A stretch of DNA of 64,000 bases, from positions 124,001 to 188,000 of the forward strand of contig NZ_JQGC01000015.1 of NCBI RefSeq assembly GCF_000743575.1. The letters run 5' to 3'. This document shows, piece after piece, positions 59,965-64,000 of this stretch (positions are counted from its first letter, which is position 1; the number at the start of each line of letters is the position of its first letter). Under the pieces are notes generated by a model. It had not been told where the DNA came from and made no database searches. It worked only from the letters and a program-made list of their open reading frames with translations. Origin of the DNA: Devosia riboflavina (GTDB lineage Bacteria; Pseudomonadota; Alphaproteobacteria; Rhizobiales; Devosiaceae). Made by a program: the position numbers and the translations under genes.

Positions 59965-60570
59965 ATGGAAAAATTCACCACATTGACGGGTGTCGCGGCG
60001 CCGCTGCCGATCATCAATATCGACACCGACATGATCATCCCCAAGCAATACCTGAAGACCATCAAGCGGACCGGCCTCGGCACGGCGCTGTTTTCGGAAA
60101 TGCGCTATAATGAAGATGGTTCGGAAAATCTCGAATTCGTCCTCAACAAGCCGGCCTATCGCCAGGCCAAGATCGTCATCGCCGGCGACAACTTTGGCTG
60201 CGGCTCCTCGCGCGAGCATGCGCCCTGGGCGCTGGCCGATTTCGGCATCCGCTGCGTTATCTCCACCAGCTTTGCCGACATTTTCTACAATAACTGCTTC
60301 AAGAACGGTATTTTGCCATTGGTCGTTTCGGCCGAGCAACTGAAGCTTTTGCTGGACGATGCCGATCGCGGCTCGAACGCGACGCTGACCATTGATCTGG
60401 AAACCCAGACCATCAAGGGTCCCGATGGCGGCACGCTGCATTTCGACATCGACCCAGCCCGCAAGCACATCCTGCTCGAAGGTCTCGACGATATCGCCGG
60501 CACGCTGAAATCCGATCCTGCCATTTCGTCCTTCGAGGGCAAGATGGCCAGCGAGCGCCCTTGGCTCTAG
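59965..60570 (+). CDS. leuD: 3-isopropylmalate dehydratase small subunit LeuD
   Basis: A 201-residue swivel-domain subunit that with LeuC isomerises 2- to 3-isopropylmalate in leucine synthesis. It opens [20 protein letters not shown], then [13 protein letters not shown] near residues 22-34, and the key [18 protein letters not shown] near 71-88 supplies substrate-binding Ser/Arg. The length is typical of the long LeuD. leuC is not in the window. GNAT and RidA genes follow on the same strand; leuB lies 1.4 kb downstream. Confidence 0.96.
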   Translation: MEKFTTLTGVAAPLPIINIDTDMIIPKQYLKTIKRTGLGTALFSEMRYNEDGSENLEFVLNKPAYRQAKIVIAGDNFGCGSSREHAPWALADFGIRCVISTSFADIFYNNCFKNGILPLVVSAEQLKLLLDDADRGSNATLTIDLETQTIKGPDGGTLHFDIDPARKHILLEGLDDIAGTLKSDPAISSFEGKMASERPWL

Positions 60571-60577
60571 GACCAAA

Positions 60578-61006
60578 ATGGTCGAGATCGCCTATGAACC
60601 GGAATTGCAGCCCGAAAGCCGGGCTGCAATTGTTAATGGGCTGATCGCGTTCAACCGCAGCCAGACCCCGGACTTTACCGGCCCGATGGCCAATGTCGGC
60701 CTGACGCTGACCGATCCCGAGACAGGCGCAGTCGATGGCGGGCTCACCGCACGCATCACCTTTGGCCGTATGTTCGTGGAACTGCTCTTCGTGCCGGAGC
60801 GCCTGCGCGGTCAGGGATTGGGGCGGAAGCTCATGGAGCGCGCCGAAGTCGTTGCGCGCGAACATGGCTGTGGCGGCATCTGGCTCGATACCTACAGTTT
60901 TCAGGCCCCCGAATTCTACAAGAAGCTCGGTTACACCGTCTTCGGCGAACTCACCGACTATCCGCCCGGCTCCAGCCGGTATTTCCTCCACAAACAACTG
61001 AGCTGA
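60578..61006 (+). CDS. GNAT family N-acetyltransferase
   Basis: A 142-residue acetyltransferase. The acetyl-CoA loop is LLFVPERLRGQGLGRKLMER near residues 69-88 (R-G-Q-G-L-G). The ending WLDTYSFQAPEFYKKLGYTV-F-G is common to small-molecule GNATs. The substrate is unknown. It starts 7 bp after leuD and its stop overlaps the next start (TGATG), so leuD, this gene and ridA are probably one operon. Confidence 0.85.
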   Translation: MVEIAYEPELQPESRAAIVNGLIAFNRSQTPDFTGPMANVGLTLTDPETGAVDGGLTARITFGRMFVELLFVPERLRGQGLGRKLMERAEVVAREHGCGGIWLDTYSFQAPEFYKKLGYTVFGELTDYPPGSSRYFLHKQLS

Positions 61007-61401
61007 TGACCATGGTTCAACGCGTCTCTACCGGTTCGCCCTTTGAAGCGACCTTTGGCTATTCCCGCGCCGTGCGCCACGAGGACACGGTCTATGTGTC
61101 TGGGACCACTGGCTACGATTATTCGGTCATGAAGATGCCCGAGGGCGTCGGCGCCCAGGCGAAAAATGCCTTGGCCACCATCGACAAGGCACTCAAGGAA
61201 GCCGGCTCCTCGATCGAGGACACGGTTCGCGTCGTCTACTATGTCGGCGACCGTTCCTATGTGGACGAAGTCGTTGCTGCCGTCGGTCCGGTGTTCAAGG
61301 ATATCCGCCCGGCGGCCTCCATGCTCATCGTTGCGATGATCGAAGAGGGAATGAAGATCGAGATCGAAGTGACTGCCCGCATCGGTGCCGCCAAGAGCTG
61401 A
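61006..61401 (+). CDS. RidA family protein
   Basis: A 131-residue RidA/YjgF-type protein. Enamine/imine deaminases of this family remove reactive 2-aminoacrylate made by PLP enzymes. The strand RHEDTVYVSGTTGYD and the helix-strand region QAKNALATIDKALKEAGSSI are typical. The C-terminal IRPAASMLIVAMIEEGMKIE carries the subunit-interface region, but the Arg of the canonical RidA active site (R-x-P-A-R-x-x) is replaced: here the motif is RPAASM. The enzyme may not be a classical 2-aminoacrylate deaminase. It is coupled to the GNAT gene. Confidence 0.85.
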   Translation: MTMVQRVSTGSPFEATFGYSRAVRHEDTVYVSGTTGYDYSVMKMPEGVGAQAKNALATIDKALKEAGSSIEDTVRVVYYVGDRSYVDEVVAAVGPVFKDIRPAASMLIVAMIEEGMKIEIEVTARIGAAKS

Positions 61402-61481
61402 TTCTTTTGGCGATCAGAAATGCAAAGCAGCGCTCTCGTCGGGAGCGCTGTTTTTTTGTGCCTTTGCCCATGGGCAAAACC

Positions 61482-61769
61482 TTAGCGGGTGGAAACCATC
61501 AAATGGGCCGGGCGCGGCAGCGGCATGGGCGCCACAGTTGTGGGCTTGGCGCCCAGCGACAGGCCCGGGGTAAGCACCATTGGCGTCGGGAAAATCTTGT
61601 CGCATTCGTTCATGCCGGTATTGGCGCAGCTCTGGGCATGGTTGCCCTTGTTGCAGGCGGCGATCACCCGGTCGTAACATTCGGGCAGCGACTGCACCCC
61701 GGCAAAGGCCTGGACGACACCCACGGTGGTGATGGCGGCGAAAGCGGTCAGGCGGATCAGTTTGAGCAT
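61482..61769 (-). CDS. Small secreted cysteine-containing protein, function unknown
   Basis: A 95-residue exported protein. The signal peptide is residues 1-23 (LTAFAAITTVGVVQAFA). The mature part has four Cys (C-x6-C, C-x5-C spacing in ECYDRVIAACNKGNHAQSC, then NTGMNECDK), likely forming two disulfides. A Pro-rich, low-complexity C-terminus follows. GAGGAG upstream of the ATG supports translation. I do not recognise a family. It is divergent from leuB and convergent with ridA. Confidence 0.7.
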   Translation of the reverse strand: MLKLIRLTAFAAITTVGVVQAFAGVQSLPECYDRVIAACNKGNHAQSCANTGMNECDKIFPTPMVLTPGLSLGAKPTTVAPMPLPRPAHLMVSTR

Positions 61770-61964
61770 TTTTGGTCTCCTCGTTTGCGCCGGCCCCTCG
61801 CCGGCTTCGATGGCCCGCCTTTTGCCCGTCCGGCCTTGAATGCCTCCTGATCCCGCTGTTCACAATGCGTTAACCCCTGAGCCGCCCCTTGCGCAAAAAG
61901 CCAAAATAAAGCTATGTGCCGGGCCAAGGTGTACCCACCAGTACGGCGAGGAGTTTTTCCAGAA

Positions 61965-63065
61965 ATGGCCACCCATTCCCTCTTTCTTCTGCCCGGCGAC
62001 GGCATCGGCACGGAAATCATGGTCGAGATCGAAAAGATCATCGCCTGGACCAATGCCGAAGGCCTGACCGATTTCTCGCTCGACCGCGGCCTTGCCGGCG
62101 GCGCGGCCTATGACAAGCACCAGGTCGCCATCACCGATGAAGACGTCGCCAAGGCCAAGGCCGCTGACGCCGTCATCTTCGGCGCCGTGGGTGGCCCCAA
62201 GTGGGACAATGTGCCCTATGAGCACCGCCCGGAAGCCGCGCTCCTGCGCCTCCGCAAGGAATTGGCCGTTTTTGCCAACCTGCGCCCGGCCATCTGCTAT
62301 CCGGCGCTGGCCGAAGCCTCCTCGCTCAAGAAAGAGCTGGTTGAAGGCCTCGATATCCTCATTGTCCGCGAACTGACCGGCGGCGTCTATTTCGGCGAGC
62401 CCAAGACTATTACCGACCTCGGCAATGGCCAAAAGCGCGCCGTGGACACCCAGGTCTACGAGACCTACGAAATCGACCGTATCGCCCGCGTCGCCTTCGA
62501 CCTTGCGCGCACCCGCAAGAACAAGGTGCACTCGGCCGACAAGAAGAACGTCATGAAGTCGGGCGTGCTCTGGGACGAAGTGGTCAAGGGCGTTGCCAAG
62601 GATTATGCCGATGTGGAACTCCACCACATCCTCGCCGACAATGCCGCGATGCAGCTCGTGCGTACGCCAAAACAGTTCGACGTCATGGTCACCGATAATC
62701 TTTTCGGCGACATTCTTTCGGACGTTGCCGCTATGCTGACCGGTTCGCTTGGCATGCTGCCCTCGGCCTCGCTCGGTGCGCCCGATGCCGCCACCGGCAA
62801 GCGCAAGGCCTTTTACGAGCCTGTCCATGGCTCGGCCCCCGACATTGCCGGCAAGGGCATTGCCAACCCCATCGCCATGATCGCCTCGCTGGCCATGGCC
62901 CTGCGCTATTCGTTCGGCCAGATCGAACTCGCCACCCGTATCGAAGACGCCATATCGGCCGTCCTCAGCGATGGCCTGCGCACAGGTGACATCGCCCAGG
63001 ACAACCGCAAGACCGTCGGCACCGAAGAAATGGGTGCGGCGATCCTGGCAAAACTCAAGGTCTGA
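61965..63065 (+). CDS. leuB: 3-isopropylmalate dehydrogenase
   Basis: A 366-residue NAD-dependent decarboxylating dehydrogenase of leucine synthesis. It begins [20 protein letters not shown], has [20 protein letters not shown] near residues 71-90, and the substrate/metal-binding region [20 protein letters not shown] near 239-258 with the conserved Asp residues. A late [18 protein letters not shown] segment binds the cofactor. Start at [10 protein letters not shown]; an upstream ATG at 61914 adds 17 residues. GAGGAG lies 11 bases upstream. Confidence 0.97.
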   Translation: MATHSLFLLPGDGIGTEIMVEIEKIIAWTNAEGLTDFSLDRGLAGGAAYDKHQVAITDEDVAKAKAADAVIFGAVGGPKWDNVPYEHRPEAALLRLRKELAVFANLRPAICYPALAEASSLKKELVEGLDILIVRELTGGVYFGEPKTITDLGNGQKRAVDTQVYETYEIDRIARVAFDLARTRKNKVHSADKKNVMKSGVLWDEVVKGVAKDYADVELHHILADNAAMQLVRTPKQFDVMVTDNLFGDILSDVAAMLTGSLGMLPSASLGAPDAATGKRKAFYEPVHGSAPDIAGKGIANPIAMIASLAMALRYSFGQIELATRIEDAISAVLSDGLRTGDIAQDNRKTVGTEEMGAAILAKLKV

Positions 63066-63069
63066 GGAA

Positions 63070-63447
63070 TCAGCGCTTCGGCCGCGAAAAGATATTGACC
63101 ACGGCCCCATCGGGATCGCGCAGCAGCATGGAGACATTGCCCCAGGGCATGGTCGCCGGCTGCTGCACGATGGCGTCGGGCTCGATGATAGCCATCTGAG
63201 CCCTGACCGCTTCAACATCGCTCACTTCAAGTTCGATCATGGACGAGCGATTGGCGCTCGGCACGATCGCGCCAGCATTGACCCTGTTGATGATGTCCGT
63301 GCTGGAAATGGCTAGCGTGCAACCTTCGAGCCTGATTTCGGAAAAGCCAGGAGCCAGGTCGGTCGGGGCAATCCCGGTTAGCCTCGAATAGAAGGCCTTC
63401 AAGGCGTCGACATCATTGGTAACGACACGAACAGATGCAAATCTCAT
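63070..63447 (-). CDS. VOC family (glyoxalase superfamily) protein
   Basis: A 125-residue single-VOC protein. The first half begins RFASVRVVTNDVDALKAFYS then RLTGIAPTDLAPG. The second half ends SMLLRDPDGAVVNIFSRPK, the usual VOC terminal strand with the metal-ligand Asp/Glu region. It belongs to the bleomycin-resistance/glyoxalase-like group; no substrate can be given. Start is the second ATG (MRFASVRV), with AGGA six bases upstream. It is convergent with leuB (gap 4 bp). Confidence 0.85.
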   Translation of the reverse strand: MRFASVRVVTNDVDALKAFYSRLTGIAPTDLAPGFSEIRLEGCTLAISSTDIINRVNAGAIVPSANRSSMIELEVSDVEAVRAQMAIIEPDAIVQQPATMPWGNVSMLLRDPDGAVVNIFSRPKR

Positions 63448-63516
63448 ACGCATTCCTGTAGCTGGAAGAGCCTGACGGATAGGACTGGCTGCTGCCAAAA
63501 GCTGACAGGATAAACA

Positions 63517-63546
63517 AAAAGCCCCGGTCGCGAGACCGGGGCTTTT
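63517..63546. terminator. Bidirectional terminator of rpsP
   Basis: AAAAGCCCCGGTC and GACCGGGGCTTTT are perfect 13-base arms with loop GCGA. The minus strand continues TTTTTGTTTA. It ends the rpsP transcript 30 bp after its stop codon. Confidence 0.92.
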
Positions 63547-63576
63547 GCATGCGCGGGACCAAAAGATCCCCGAAAA

Positions 63577-63939
63577 TTACTCGGCAGCGCCTTCAGCGGC
63601 GGCAGCGGCCTTGGCGGCCTTTTCTTCGGCGCGTTCCTTGGCCTTGGTGCCGGGTTCGCCCTTGTTCGGGTTGTTGCGGGCTTCGCGCTTCAGGAGGCCT
63701 GCAGCGTCGAGGAAACGCGCAACGCGGTCAGTCGGCTGGGCGCCAACGGAAACCCAGTGCTGGGCGCGTTCGGTGTTGAGCACGACGCGGTTTTCAGCAG
63801 TCTTGTCGAGCAGCGGGTTGAAGGTGCCGAGCTTTTCGATGAAGCGGCCATCGCGCGGCGAACGGGCGTCAGCAATGACGATGTGGTAGAACGGGCGCTT
63901 CTTGGTGCCAGCGCGGGCAAGGCGGATCTTGAGGGACAT
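63577..63939 (-). CDS. rpsP: 30S ribosomal protein S16
   Basis: A 120-residue ribosomal protein. The S16 core is at residues 1-80: [20 protein letters not shown], then [20 protein letters not shown] and [20 protein letters not shown]. An Ala/Lys/Glu-rich tail of about 30 residues follows ([16 protein letters not shown]), common in alphaproteobacteria. It lies directly downstream of ffh on the same strand. The usual followers rimM, trmD and rplS are absent: a strong terminator and a VOC gene take their place. Confidence 0.97.
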   Translation of the reverse strand: MSLKIRLARAGTKKRPFYHIVIADARSPRDGRFIEKLGTFNPLLDKTAENRVVLNTERAQHWVSVGAQPTDRVARFLDAAGLLKREARNNPNKGEPGTKAKERAEEKAAKAAAAAEGAAE

Positions 63940-63975
63940 CTTTTATTCCTAAGGGTGTCGGTTGAAAGTTCGGGG

Positions 63976-64000
63976 TTATTTCTTTTTGCCCAGGCCCGGA
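63976..64000 (-). CDS. ffh: Signal recognition particle protein Ffh, last codons only
   Basis: Only the final seven residues and the stop are in the window (PGLGKKK on the minus strand). That C-terminus and the position immediately upstream of rpsP match Ffh in alphaproteobacteria. The rest of the gene is beyond the window, so the assignment rests on gene order and this short tail. Confidence 0.6.

Overview
The window is 64 kb of dense, GC-rich chromosome from an alphaproteobacterium of the order Hyphomicrobiales. A Devosia-like organism is my best guess, from overall gene content rather than any marker. The alphaproteobacterial features are DUF2794, two IalB-like secreted proteins, a cytochrome c maturation operon split as ccmABCDG, an ArgP/LysE-exporter pair, type-2 ArgC, the asd/leuB/leuD neighbourhood, and ffh next to rpsP. 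I see no prophage, integrase, transposase or CRISPR array. This is mostly core genome with short regulatory and accessory modules.

Layout. 1-13.6 kb: stress protein, soluble pyrophosphatase, DUF3445 oxygenase-like protein, MarR regulator, hydrolase, diguanylate cyclase, the GTPase TypA, a DedA membrane protein, a possible sigma-54-controlled small RNA, YggT/DUF167, the membrane proton pyrophosphatase, and a reductase with its TetR regulator. 13.6-26.2 kb: VOC protein, ECF sigma factor, PAS-GGDEF-EAL protein, a kinase-like ATPase, LysE exporter, RlmJ, a VapBC-type toxin-antitoxin pair, RlmN, two IalB paralogs, ThpR, a Bax-inhibitor-1 family protein, acetyltransferases and DUF2794. 26.2-38 kb: a possible plus-strand ncRNA, DUF1223 protein, quinone reductase-like flavoprotein, aconitase AcnA, ccmABCDG, ArgP with its exporter, PaiB, a NudK-type NUDIX hydrolase and carbonic anhydrase. 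38-50 kb: two small EF-hand proteins, an EamA transporter, Asd preceded by a possible leader peptide, a BaiN-type flavoprotein, two PagL-type lipid A deacylases, a luciferase-like monooxygenase, a second diguanylate cyclase, a membrane-anchored ClpP-fold protease with an unknown partner, and a Gfo/Idh/MocA oxidoreductase. 50-64 kb: a second TetR/reductase module, tRNA-Ala(CGC), DUF1275, ArgC, DeoD, a HEAT-like protein, an M20 peptidase, a FadR-type regulator, a PAS/HTH protein, LeuD, RidA, LeuB, ribosomal protein S16 and the last codons of ffh.

How the genes work together. Pyrophosphate is handled by both a soluble enzyme and a potassium-independent proton pump. Asd, LeuB, LeuD and ArgC supply amino acids, and two LysE-type carriers export them. 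Three proteins make or break cyclic di-GMP. The ccm genes export and load heme for cytochrome c. Outer-membrane adaptation is suggested by the two PagL-like and two IalB-like proteins.

The least explained signals are non-coding. They are a near-consensus sigma-54 promoter with tandem upstream repeats ahead of a hairpin-ended small-RNA candidate (7.57-7.79 kb); a 231-bp nearly identical intergenic element present twice in inverted orientation (12.6 and 21.2 kb); two families of palindromic repeats; ribosome-binding sites buried in hairpins (hppA and the gene after ccmG); and a Met/Thr/Lys-rich short ORF in front of asd. Gene family names come from remembered family motifs; no database search was possible.
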